The translations under genes and the position numbers were made by a program. A DNA stretch of 64,000 bases, from contig BDSL01000021.1 in the NCBI GenBank assembly GCA_003116995.1, positions 992,001 through 1,056,000 of the forward strand. The letters run 5' to 3'. The DNA comes from Yamagishiella unicocca (taxonomy: Eukaryota; Chlorophyta; Chlorophyceae; Chlamydomonadales; Volvocaceae). Below, one piece after another: positions 44,278 through 64,000 of the stretch (the stretch's first letter is position 1; each line of letters begins with the position of its first letter). The notes beneath the pieces were generated by a model. The model was given only the letters and a program-made list of their open reading frames with translations. It made no database searches and was not told where the DNA came from.

Positions 44278-45659
44278 AGGTTATCGACTCTTTAACGATG
44301 CGCGTATGTGCACAGTTCCGTATTAGCATGACGCATTATCCTATAGAGACGTAGTGGGCGGCCTATGCTAAACGACGGTTTGGCAGGATCGAGGGGAGCG
44401 CCACGTTGGTTCAGAAGCCCGGCGGATGTTTGTTGTGATGAGTGACGCATAGCTGGAGCCGAGTGACACGAACACCCGGGTAACGCAACCAGCAAAACCT
44501 GTACGGTACCCCAAACGATCGGCATGACTGGCAGGTATTTTTGTGACATCTGACTAAATGACTCTAGCCGTATAGCAACGAAATGACTGTCCCTGTTTTC
44601 ATTTATTTGAGTGTGTGACGTGCTGATGTTAAGAGGGGGTAATTGCATTGTGTTGTACGAGAGTGCGGCGGAGCTGCCACAGGATGTGTTTCACGGTGGT
44701 GGTCCGGTGTGCTGCGATGCGCACGAGTCATATTGTGAGATCGCAGCCGGCGGAGGGGATGTATTGCGTGAGATAGGAGTTTAGATTAGACAGGTTAGAA
44801 GGGGCAAGCGAGCCGAGGAAAGTCGACAGTAGAGATGTTGGCACTAATGGCACATTGTTGCCTTCTGCTGTGACGGTGATGCCATCGATTCACAAGCAAT
44901 GGTGAGCCGTTATCTGTAACGGTGTGTATCATGCCCGTCGAGTTGTGTCTGAAACTGTACTCCTCCTCACAGTGCATCGCCATAAATTCATACTGATGGG
45001 ATAATTAAGGCAAAAAGGCCCCGATTGATTCGAAAGTCATGCATGACGGAAATCAGTTAAAACTGGACGTGTGCTTGGCCCATAGAAGAGCAATGTCACG
45101 GCAGTTTTTACATCCTGCATGACTGGTTTATGTCAAGAGTGCTGACTGCCACGCCAAGCCACTGGTTACAGTCATCACGGCTTTCTCCCCAGCACTTCTA
45201 CCTCTATAAGAGGTAAGAGCCAATTCTGCGTCAAGAAGAGTGACCGTGGCCAACCGCTGTTTTACCAGTAGCGCTAAGTTCTTTACGCAGCTTACAAGCT
45301 ACGGTACCGGACCTGTTATAACGTCGTATAGTTCGCACGTAATCTCTCATTATCTGCTGGCGTATCCGCTCCACTCATCAGTCTGACTCCTCAACCACGA
45401 GCCGTTTTACCCGCCGAACAGGACAGGCAGTGAGGACCGCACCAGCACTAACGCCTCTCGGGTATGGCCTCCCGGAACTCCTGGGAACAACTAGTCGCCG
45501 CGCCGCACGTAAGCTGGCCGATCGAGGCAACGCATCATGACCCGTCGTCCCCGAGCCGGCACACTCACCCATCAACGCAAGGTAAGGCACACGTGTACGC
45601 TCCGGTTACACAACAGATAGAAAGCCGCTGTAGTCACCCCCTCACTTGCGCAGACGCTC
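44278..45659. other. Convergent 3' region of PGR5 and the SERCA gene
   Basis: No gene supported. It holds the PGR5 3' UTR (TGTAA at 44915) and the SERCA 3' UTR (candidate signals on minus at 45606, 45292 and 45166). Confidence 0.45.
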
Positions 45660-54504
<8,845 letters not shown>

Positions 54505-54905
54505 GCTTCCCGCGCGCGGGCGGCTTCCGAGCTACCAGAAGCTTTGAAACACGAGGGCCAAGTCGCAAGCACGGTAGCACCGCCAGCTCCTGTGCACGTT
54601 TGCTAACACAGGAAAGTATTTGAAGGATTGTGATCGGTGCTGCGGGGTGCTTCAATGTCGATCCCTGCCGCCGATCGAAAGAGACCCTGCCCCTTTTGAG
54701 ACACCAATACTATAGTATTCGGGCTTAATCCTGACTTATGTATATAAACAGAACGTATTGGGCTGGTTTGGGTTACGAATGTGTATGCATCCATGGTCGT
54801 GCACCACAATCCGAAAAAACGGAGTTTCCGTTCGTGACATATTCCTTCTGCTTCAAAGTTGTTCCATCACTTTGTCAATCTTAAACAGTGTAGAGCTTCT
54901 TAACA
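54505..54905. promoter_or_regulatory. Divergent upstream region shared by SERCA (-) and eIF3d (+)
   Basis: 401 bp between the start codons. No other gene fits. An AT-rich segment with TATGTATATAAAC near 54736-54748 may serve one side as a TATA-like element; this is inference. Confidence 0.6.
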
Positions 54906-57900
54906 ATGGCTGCGGCGTTTCCAGTGCCCGCGGTGACCGACAACCCCGACGGCTGGGGTCCTTGCACTGTTCCTGCACACCTTCAAGACATCCCGTTCGC
55001 GCCCTTCAACAAGGGTGACAAGCTTGGGAGGGTTGCGGACTGGACACCAGGAGCTTTCGGGCAGAAGTATGCTGGTAAGTGCGTGGCGGCCGGCGGTGAG
55101 ACCGCGCGTATAGATCACCGAGCCTCGTGCCGCGCACTGTCTGCCCTCTGTACACAGGCCGCGGCTATCAACAGGGTGGCGTGCCGGTATTCAACTTCTT
55201 TGCAAATGAGGAGGTGCGACTGCAGCGTCCCTACTGGGGGCGTTTTGGCGGGGGCGGCATGGCGGCTGTGTCTTACGTGTGGGGACGATCTTGCTGCAGG
55301 AGGAGTCATTCCACCTGGTAGACAACCGACCAGTCAAAACAACGAAATTTGGCGGCGGTCGGCGATACCAGCAGAACAACCGCTTCCAACAGCAGCGTCG
55401 CGACGGCAAGGATGGCCGCGGCGGGCCCGAAGGCGACAAGAAGAAGGGTGGACCTCAACAACAGAAAAAGCAGCAATTCTACGGGCGGGATAACCAGCGG
55501 GTAAGGTGCTTTTGTGTGGCAAGTGCTGCTACGATGGCGGCGGGCGCTCATGTATGGGGCTTACAGGGAAGGGTGACATCCAGCGGATCCATGGTCATGC
55601 ATGTTCCTGACTCTCGGGTGGCGGTGGTGATATCCGCCCGTAAGCATCGCGGAATACTGCCAGATTGAGGCTGCCGGCAAGTCATGGAGGCATGATTGGA
55701 ATAGCTTTCTTGAAAGGTATTCATCTGAAATGAATTGAAGCAGCTGTGAAGATCCATTGTCGAGGCAGCTCGGAGCAGTGCTGGGCCACTTAAGTCCCCC
55801 AAGTTTGCGTGTTGGGACCTCGCACGATAAAGCTGATATATCGGCATATGCTTGGGGAAGACGCAAGTTTGGGGATCGTGAGTCTTGGTGGAGGGTTCTC
55901 TGCCTGCCTTCCAGCTCTTCAGGGGTTTGCCGGCAGTTCCGGCCGAAGACTAAAGATTACGCTGGCGAGTAGCAGTCTCTGAAGGCAGTGCTCGTGCAAC
56001 AGCAGCGACAGCGGCCGGACGCACGCCAGGCAGCCGACCAGCAGCTGCCCCTTCACGCACCTGGGGGACGACGTTCCTGGCCCGTTGGGCATTGGCGCCA
56101 ATGCGCAGCCTTGCCGCCACTGGCTTACCCGGGGACATCCCCCTTGTTCGCGACCTCAAATGACAGCCGCCAGTGGAGACAACAGGGCATGACCCTTCGC
56201 ACGTATCCCCTAATCTTGCGCACCTCATCCCGCAGCAGCCTGTCCGCCTGGCGTGCCACGGAGGCGCATCCGCCGCTGCCCTAGCTCCCAGCATGCCATG
56301 CTGCATGCCAGCACACTAGGCTACACGCACCTTTGGGGGGTCGTGCTGGTCCGCTCTCGGCTCGAAGTGACGCATATACTTGTCAGCCGCCATCGTGCGT
56401 GTTTCCTTTCCTCCAGCACGGAGCATTGGAACAGGCGGCCCTCGTATGCGTTTGCGCACTTGTAGCACTGTGAGACACCAGCAGGGAACCTATCGCCCTT
56501 GTTGCACTGTGAGACACCAGCAGGGAACCTATCGCCCTTGTAGCACAGCCGCATGCCGCATGCCCGTTCCTTGTACCCGACTGCTGACCCGTGGGGCTCC
56601 CGGTGCGTTGTCCGTCTGCAGCCAACCCAGTACAGCAGCAGCGTGGAGATTGGCGCGGATTGGCAGGTCATGGAGCAGATCTCAACAACCAGCTTGTCGC
56701 GGCTCAACTACAGCCCCGGCGAGCCGGAGGACCTGCTGGCGTGCGGTTCGCTCGAGTACTACGACAAGGTGGGCGGCGATGTGGGACCTGCGGAAGTTCG
56801 GTGCAATAGCGGTCGCGCGTGATTGGCTCAGTGGATGTGACCAGGGCTGCGCAATTTGACCCGGGGCCGTGCCGGTGTGGGTTGGTTTGGGGAGTGTTAT
56901 GCATTGTGTTAGCGGCTGCCAATGTGCCCGGAGCGCATAATTGAATAGGAGGCTGTGGGAATGGATGGGGTGACGTGGGTGCGCCTTGATGGGATTTGGA
57001 GTTGCTTGCACCACCCTGATTGTGTCTGGCAAGGGGTCAGATGGGCGGTGGGTTAGGTCAGATCGGCTGGGTTAACCAGGCCGGCCAGCATGGGTTGCGA
57101 TCATGGTCCAACTCCGACTTAAGCGATGCGGTGTGCGGCCAAGAAGCTTGCACTAAATTGTGGGGTTTGGTTTGGGGCGATCTCACCCAGTTTGTTGGGA
57201 AGTGGGGACGTGGTTAGCGTGACGTTGTGGGCAAAGCCCCAAGTATGCCACAGCATTACAGCCACTACGAAACCGCTCGCTTATGCATTACCACAACAGC
57301 AGGGGCGCGCGTCCTAGCACGCTGTTTCGCTGCGGTCCTCCATCGCGCTATAACCTTTGAACCCACTCAAATTTCCCTCATCAGCAGTCGTTTGACAACC
57401 TGGCTGTGAAGAAGGAGAAGCCCTTGGAGAAGACGAAGCGCATCTTCCGCGCCGTCACCACCTCGGACGACCCCATCATGCAGCAGCTGGCGGCATCGGG
57501 CAAGGGACGCGTGTTCGCCGTGGACTCGATCCTCACGCACCTCATGTGCATGCAGTCATCAAAGTACGGCTGGGACCTTCTAGCCACCCGCAAGGTGCGC
57601 CTGCGAAGGGTTGCGTGTCCCTTTCCCTGCTGCCTTCGGGGCATCTGGAGGCAATGCCCGCTGGCGTGTGCTGGCCCTCGTCGCTAGAGGGCAACATCCT
57701 AGCGCCGGCCGAGTTGGTCGCGTGGCCCGAGTTCACCGTCGGGCTGCTTAGCAGTCATGTATATCACTCATTTTCTCCTCCCCCCCTCCAGGGCGACAAG
57801 CTGTTCTTCGACTGGCGGCCCAGCTCCAAGTTCACGCTTCTCACGGTCAACGAGACGGCCCCCGAGCCCGTTCCGGAGGTGAGTCTCGACTGTACCGCTC

Positions 57901-60900
57901 GCGCGGGGCTGGAGGGTAAGTCTCGATTGGATTGCCCCAGCGCTGCTTCTCGGGCCCAGTTGGGTGTGATGGCATAGTCGCTCTGCTACCTGTGATTGCG
58001 CGAATTGGGGCGGCAATGTTGGTGCAGCATCTGGACCGCCTGCAGGGTAACAATTGAATGCACGCCACACGAGCATTTAGTCATGCATACGACCGGCCCT
58101 TGTGCCCTCTTTTCCCGCCTTGTACCCATCAGGACAAGGACAACATCAACGGCATGAACCACCTGTCGCTGGAGGCCACTGCCATCAACCAGAACTTTTC
58201 ACAGCAGGTGCTGATGTGGGGCGTCTGGGGTGCACGGTGCAGGAAGGGTCAGTTGGGTTGGAGGCTGGTGGATGGGGATCGGGTACAGTTTGGGGTGTGT
58301 TACAGGGGTGGGAAGCTGTCCGTCATGAAACCCCCATGCATCGTCACATGCACGCGCTCTGGTGGTTTGGATCGGATTTGAGCCGCTTTCTGGATGGACC
58401 CATCCGCACACGCAATTTTCCAAGGGCGGTGACGATACTCCATAACGACATCATCTCTGACAAAACACGGTCCCGCCAAAGATGCGGGCCGTGCTGAGGA
58501 CCCACATAGGAAGACCTGAGCCCATACTTGGATCACAAACCGCGCGTTGCACCATGTTTGGTATGCGGCATTGGGAGAGTGCCACAGCATGCCTTGAATC
58601 CTGCGTTCGTCAAGGATGGCGGCCTGTTGTGGAACATAAGGAGACTGCGATTGTGTTGAGATGCATGTTTGGGCAGTCCGATCCCTGGGCAGCCCTCAAC
58701 ACAAAACATGATGATCACTGGAAGCACTCCAATGTGGGTCGGCTGCGACAATGAGTGAATATCCTTCGGGTTGTGCGGGGACTGGGGTGGCCCTCAGACG
58801 CACATTTCGCATTGATTGGCACCAATGCATTGACGGCAACCAATGCGTCCACATAAATAAACCTATTGACGGACACTTTGACGAAATCTTTCCGGTCAGG
58901 GCAGCCAGCAGACCGTGAAGCAGATTGGCGGAAGGCATCAGTCGATGTTGGGCAGTGACGATACTCCTTAACGACATCATCTCCTAGAAAACGCGGTCCC
59001 GCCAAAGATGCGGGCCGTGCTGAGGACTCACATAGGAAGACCTGAGCCCCCACGTCACCCAGCACGATATTCCGCATTTTTTGCATGAAAATTCGGTACG
59101 CAAGCAGTTGGGTTTGTACGGCAGCTACCGGTAGTGCTACTCGCTTGCCTCGACTGTGGGCAGTGACGATACTCCTTAACGACATCATCTCCTAGAAAAC
59201 GCGGTCCCGCCAAAGATGCGGGCCGTGCTGAGGACTCACATAGGAAGACCTGAGCCCCCACGTCGCCCCCAGCACGATCCTGCAGGGATTCCGTGTCCCT
59301 CCGCATGAAAAGTCCTTTAGGGTCACAAATACGCAAGCAGTTGGATTTGTACGGCAGCTACCGGAAGTGCTGCTCACATGTACTCGGCTGTGGGCAGTGA
59401 CGATACTCCTTAACGACATCATCTCCTAGAAAACGCGGTCCCGCCAAAGATGCGGGCCGTGCTGAGGACTCATATAGGAAGACCTGAGCCCATTCACCGC
59501 CCCAGGGCCGCGCTCCGCTGCGTATATCTGCTCGTGCACCCGTCACTTCCCATATCAACGGATGCGATCCATCAACCACGAAAAATCTACCGCACACTAG
59601 CCTAGCCGATCCTATGGTTTTCTGCCTACATGTTTGCGTCATCCATGTCTGTTTGCCTGACATTGTCCATTACTGACCCTTCCAATCCATCGCCTCCAGG
59701 TTCTCATCAAGGACGGCAGCAAGCTAGACTTCGGGCAGCCCAACCCCTTTGCCTCACCCGGTGATGCGTCTATGCTGGCCAGCTGCGCGTACAAGTGAGT
59801 GGGGACTGCGAGGAAACCTTTTACACGGCAGAGGAGTAGAGGAAAGTGCGGGGTGCATGAGATCCACGAGGGTGGCTTTGAGAGTAGCTGACACTGGGAC
59901 AGCGTTCTGCGGTCTTAGGAGTAATGGAGGGAACGCAGTGACAGCAGCAGCTCCGCCCTAACGAGTTGTGCAGCGTTTGCAAGGGGTGCTGGGTTTCAAT
60001 GAAGGGAAGTGATCATAATGTTGGGGACGAAGTTTGGAGAGGATTGCCCTGCGGAGGCAGTGTATGCGAGAGCTGCCTCCTTTTGCAACAACATCCGGAC
60101 AGTAAAATTCAACTATTCATTGAATGGAGGTTTTACACAGGAGGATATCCAAACGGTGTTTCTCATTTCTTGTCGGTGTCGCGTTGGTGCGTAATAGCTC
60201 ACTGGTAAAGCGTTCTTGCGAACTTATCATTGATCGCGTTGCCTGCGCCCTCCAGGTACCGAAAATGGCGGTTGGCGGGCGGTGCTGACGCGCCGGAAAT
60301 CGTGGTCCGCTGCGAGTTGGATGCCGCTCTACGCACGGCTGAGGGCGCGACCCCCCAGACGGTCCTCATTAAGTCGCTCAACGAGTACGACTTGAAGAGC
60401 CAGGTGGGGACGGGTCTCGGGCGGGGGGCATAAGGGCTGACCACGGTTTTACTTTGGCGGTTGGAAAGGGAGGAGCGTAGCTTGACGGATGGAGGAGGTC
60501 GTGTGTGTGGTTCTTGGTAGGATGCAGTCCTTGTCTGGACCTTTCGGAGCCAGCGTATCCCGTTCCTCACCCCTCTGTACTCTCGATGCCATACCCGTGC
60601 AGGATTACCGCAAGCGCCTGGAGAACCAGAAGGGCGCGGTACTGCTCTCCGAAACCAAGAACAACAAGTTCAAGGTTCGTGGGCTGGCAGGGGGGCACGC
60701 ACAGACCGAAAAACATTCCTGCAGCGCATTGCCAACCCGCGCCTCTTCATTTGCCGGGCCTGCGCCGGCGCCGGCGGGTGTGCCCCAAAACTTCCCCTCG
60801 CCCCTCCTCACGCCTCCACCCAAATCCGTCTCGCAGGTGGCCAAGTGGACAGCGTCGGCCCTCCTGAGCTCAGCAGACCAGATCAAGCTGGGTTTCGTGT

Positions 60901-62564
60901 CGCGAGCGACGACACGCGACGTTTCGAACCACGTGGTGCTGGCTATGCACGTGAGTTGGAGCGGGGCGGAAGGGTGGACTAGGAAACCGGGGAACTGGAA
61001 AAACAAAGTAGAGAAGTATTAGCGCGGGGGAAGAAGGGGCCGGGAGTGAAGGTGGTGGGAGCCGCACAGGGGCGTTTGAAAGCGGCAGTGGCAAGAGAGG
61101 ACGTGCTGGGAAGGGGGCCAAGGCCAGGGGGGGGCCGAGGCTGGGGAGAGGGGGTTGCGGGGAGGGGGCCGAGGCCGGAGAGGGGGTTGCGACGACAAGG
61201 AGGAGCAGGGCGTGATCGCGATGCCGACGGGAGGAGCACGAGCACGGCGGCAGCAGGCACACCAGACGGTCGTCTGCTGCGACGCGGAGCGTCGATCATT
61301 TGTCTGCTGTGCATTGCTGTCACCGCATTGGCTAGTGAGGGCAGTGACGATACTCCTTAACGACATCATCTCCTAGAAAACGCGGTCCCGCCAAAGATGC
61401 GGGCCGTGCTGAGGACTCACATAGGAAGACCTGAGCCCCCACGTCGCCCCCAGCACGATACGGCACAGCTTTTTTCATTTTGCATGGCATCGCCCCATTT
61501 GACAAGCATTTTAAGATGTACGGGAGCAATCGGAAGTGTGGTCGCTTGTTATTCTCGCACGGCTGTGGGCAGTGACGATACTCCTTAACGACATCATCTC
61601 CTAGAAAACGCGGTCCCGCCAAAGATGCGGGCCGTGCTGAGGACTCACATAGGAAGACCTGAGCCCACAGGCGCGCATGCTGCTCGCGAGATATCCCCAA
61701 TCCCACGGATCTCCCTTCCCCTGTGCCGGCATCGCACGACCGCACTCCAAGCTCGGCTCAGCTCTTGCCTGGCGACGGCTGGCTGGCGTCGTTGACCGCA
61801 CTGCTGCCCTTTCACCCACATACACCGCTTCATATCTGGCGGCGGAGGCTAAAGTGGCCCTCGCACTTTGCCTTCTTCCCTCACAGGCACTCAAACCGCG
61901 CGACGCTGCCCGGTCCATCAGCCTCGACATGGACAACTGTTGGGGCATTGTTCGCGCGCTGTGCGACATGCTGCTAGCACTGGACGAGGGCGCTTACCTG
62001 CTGGTCAAGGTGGGTGTGGGCGGACGGATGAGGTTGCGAGACGGGCTGAACTTCATCTCATCATGGGGCAATCCTGTCAGTCAGTCAGGAGGTCAGCCTA
62101 CAGCACCCAGTGCCGCGAAGCAGCTGTATCGCGGGTATCAATACTGTGGCGCGGCTGGTGTGGGGGGGTTCCACCCATGCTCATCAAGGACTGCCATCGC
62201 CCCAACAGCTCATCCAATAATCTATGCACCAAGAACTGAGTTAATGCATTTCGCCCCTGCAGCTGGCTCCGCTGCTAGCCTACCCGCGCGCGCACCTCTC
62301 CCCCCACCCTCCTCACCGGACCCCACCCTCACGAATGCACGCTCTCTCCGTTCCGCCTCCGCCTCACAGGACCCCAACAAAGAGCTGCTGCGCGTGTACA
62401 GCGTCCCCTCGGACGCCTTCGCCGCCGTGTCTGCCCCCGCGGAGGAGGACGACCTGGACGGTGTGGACATGGGCGGCGAGGGCGGCGGCGGCGGACCGGT
62501 GGACGTGGCGGTGCCCATCGTGCCGCCTATCACGTCGACGGTGGCGGCGGATGCGGACGATTAA
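54906..62564 (+). CDS. EIF3D: Translation initiation factor eIF3 subunit d
   Basis: Thirteen exons, phase-consistent, 562 residues (human 548): 54906-55074, 55158-55213, 55300-55500, 56622-56768, 57388-57594, 57792-57878, 58133-58207, 59700-59794, 60256-60403, 60603-60674, 60837-60950, 61887-62009, 62370-62564. eIF3d is the mRNA cap-binding subunit of eIF3. Matching blocks include VTDNPDGWGPCTVP near the N terminus, PFNKGDKLGRVADW, FHLVDNRP, a Lys/Gln/Arg-rich RNA-binding stretch, SVEIGADWQVMEQI, LACGSLEYYDK, RIFRAVTTSDDP, LFFDWR...LLTVNETA, INQNFSQQVL, YRKWRLAGG, DYRKRLENQKGAV, LGFVSRATTRDVSNHVVL, DMDNCWGIVRALCDMLL, and an acidic tail (AEEDDLDGVDMGGE). Starts of exons 4 and 5 could shift by a few codons. 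Introns 3, 7 and 11 are enlarged by repeats. TGTAA at 62950 gives a ~390-bp 3' UTR. Confidence 0.95.
56463..56540 (+). repeat. 39-bp tandem repeat in eIF3d intron 3
   Basis: Two copies, each containing GTGAGACACCAGCAGGGAAC, within the 1.1-kb intron 55501-56621. Confidence 0.88.
58426..59492 (+). repeat. Four copies of a ~100-bp repeat in eIF3d intron 7
   Basis: Cores at about 58426-58524, 58951-59050, 59158-59260 and 59392-59492, each from GTGACGATACTCC to AGACCTGAGCCC. Copies 2-4 also share flanking sequence (CAAGCAGTTGG, GGCAGCTACCGG) and are spaced ~207 and ~234 bp, so the real unit is longer. Inside the core, CCCGC-CAAAGAT-GCGGG can form a hairpin. Copy 1 is the most diverged. Confidence 0.9.
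60187..60206 (+). other. Large-subunit rRNA-like segment inside eIF3d intron 8
   Basis: GCGTAATAGCTCACTGGT is identical to a universally conserved bacterial-type 23S rRNA segment (just 3' of the GTPase-associated centre). The upstream 200 bp are AT-richer than the rest of the intron. It may be a small nuclear insertion of organelle rRNA DNA (mitochondrial rRNA genes are fragmented in this lineage). The match beyond ~20 bp is not convincing by eye. Confidence 0.4.
61340..61667 (+). repeat. Two more copies of the eIF3d intron repeat, in intron 11
   Basis: Cores at 61340-61440 and 61568-61667, 228 bp apart, almost identical to copies 2-4 in intron 7 and in the same orientation. Confidence 0.9.
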
Positions 62565-64000
62565 GCGGAGTGGCATGGGCGGTGGGGGATCGGCCCCGAG
62601 TGTCAGCCAGCAGCTTTTGCGGATTCGCGCCTGGTCCCTCGGCGATTGGGGGGCAGGCGGTGTTAGACGTGTCAGCCCATGTGGCTAGCTCTGGCGCGTT
62701 GCTCGAGGCTGTGGGCGCAGACACGTAGAGACGAGCGGTTAAATCATGCCTGTTGTTCTTTGCTGTCTGTAGCGCGACGCGGTGCGTTGGTGCGTCCATA
62801 CGCCGCTGCGTCACCCGCTTGATTGGTGCGTATCAGAGCGTCCGGCAGGGGCGTGGGGTTGATTCAGCTAGTTGCTGCCACATACTGCGTCTGCGGTTGT
62901 GTTTGGGCTGTTTTGATCGCGCCAACCCGCATTCTCGAGCAGCCTGTTGTGTAAGAGAGCGCGGTGTGGGGGGTAGGTGACACTTACAGACGTGCCGGGA
63001 GGCTCTAGGTAGCCCCGCGGTGCTCCACCGTACGTGTTGAGCCGATGGGGAGCGGGTACCATCAGACGCCGCGCTGCACTGGGATCCGGCCGCGCTTGAC
63101 GGCCTGGGGCGCTTTGCACATTAGGAATAGCAGCAGGGCGCGTGGGGTCTGGAACCCGGTACCGGTGGTGCCTGGGGCGGCCAGAGGACATTTACTAGCA
63201 GGATGGTGGCTCGACAGCGGGTGCTGCTGCGGAGGGTTATGGCCTGACGAGCCGTCCGGTGGGCGGGTTGCCAAGCCTGCAGCAGGGGGCAGTGACTGGG
63301 CGCATGTTCATGCTAGGAACTGAATTGACCATACGACTGACGACAGCGGAAGCTGTGTTCTGACGGCAGATGGCTATGACCGGGCGAATATATAGTTGAT
63401 GGGCGCGGGATGTCAGCAGGGGCTGGCACGAGGAAAACGTAACCGGCAAAACGGCACGGTGACGTCAGCAGCTGAGCGGCACATCACGAGCCCAAATGTA
63501 AAGCTGTCTATGCGCCGGACCTCTTCATTAATGGATTGTCGTGTTTCCGGCTACGAGCAAATTAATGGATTGTCTTGTTTCCGGCTACGAGCAAATCGGT
63601 CCCGGTTGGTTCACAGCTGTTGGGTCATTACCGCATCGTAAGATTGCACGGTGTAGGTAAAGAGGTTCACCAGAATGGCGATCAGCGGTTGAAAACGTCG
63701 TAACGCCAGGTGACAGCTGGTGAGCCGGCCGGAATGTCGTTGAGCTCAAAACGATTGAATGACGGCTGTCCTCCAGGCTCTAGCCGCTGTCGTTGTCGTT
63801 GGCATCCAATGCTCCAGTCGACCTTCTTTCAACGTACTAAGCAGACGTTGAAGGCCTGATCCTTCTCCGACCTGTGTTGCTTGCCAGTTGGCTAGTCTTG
63901 CCGTTGCCGTTCGTCTCTCACGAACCACCTGCTCCCGGCGGCTGACGCACATGCTCTCACTGTCTGGCAGCCTTATGCACGTGGTAAGCTGAGGTTAAGG
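62565..64000. other. eIF3d 3' UTR and gene-free right end
   Basis: TGTAA at 62950-62954 fits as the eIF3d polyadenylation signal. No gene is supported to the window edge. A 34-bp tandem repeat lies at 63527-63594. Confidence 0.45.
63527..63594 (+). repeat. 34-bp tandem repeat, 2 copies
   Basis: Units start ATTAATGGATTGTC at 63527 and 63561 and differ at one base. Confidence 0.88.

Overview
This window is nuclear DNA of a green alga of the Chlamydomonas/Volvox (volvocine) lineage. The evidence is: GC-rich genes split into many short exons with GTGAGT/GTGCGT donors and CAG acceptors; TGTAA polyadenylation signals; interstitial TTTTAGGG-type telomere motifs; a neighbouring pair of radial-spoke genes (RSP4/RSP6); a PGR5 gene; and a TOC/PAT-like retroelement. 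I cannot name the species. Exon models were built by hand from splice signals, reading-frame phase and remembered family alignments; no search was run.

Layout. 1-9.7 kb is accessory, repeat-rich DNA. It holds the 5' part of a Crinkler/RHS-type P-loop NTPase gene running off the left edge (-), a frameshifted C-terminal fragment of the same family at about 9 kb, a 235-bp perfect inverted repeat with a telomere-like loop, an HSP20 remnant and several dispersed or tandem repeats. 9730-16958 is one 7.2-kb retroelement whose repeats are arranged A1-ORFs-B1-A2-B2 (split direct repeats, as in PAT-like DIRS elements and Chlamydomonas TOC1). It encodes a coiled-coil protein and a Gag-like protein with two zinc knuckles, a degenerate protease-like motif and two membrane segments; no reverse transcriptase or tyrosine recombinase was seen. 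17.9-25.7 kb is a 13-exon class III nucleotide cyclase gene (+). 25.7-29.8 kb is gene-poor and repeat-bearing.

29.8-62.6 kb is the conserved part. F-box/ankyrin protein (-), RSP6 (-), a CMC4-like twin-cysteine mitochondrial protein (+), RSP4 (-), PGR5 (+), a 22-exon SERCA-type Ca2+-ATPase (-) and eIF3d (+, 13 exons). All these models close in frame at the expected length. CMC4 and RSP4 converge, as do PGR5 and SERCA; RSP4/PGR5 and SERCA/eIF3d are divergent pairs with short shared upstream regions.

Functionally these are ordinary housekeeping and flagellar genes with no operon logic: spoke-head structure (RSP4, RSP6), cyclic electron flow (PGR5), ER calcium pumping (SERCA), translation initiation (eIF3d) and mitochondrial intermembrane-space redox (CMC4). 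The novelty lies in the mobile element, the NTPase gene and its relic, the hairpin locus, and the repeats that have colonised introns.
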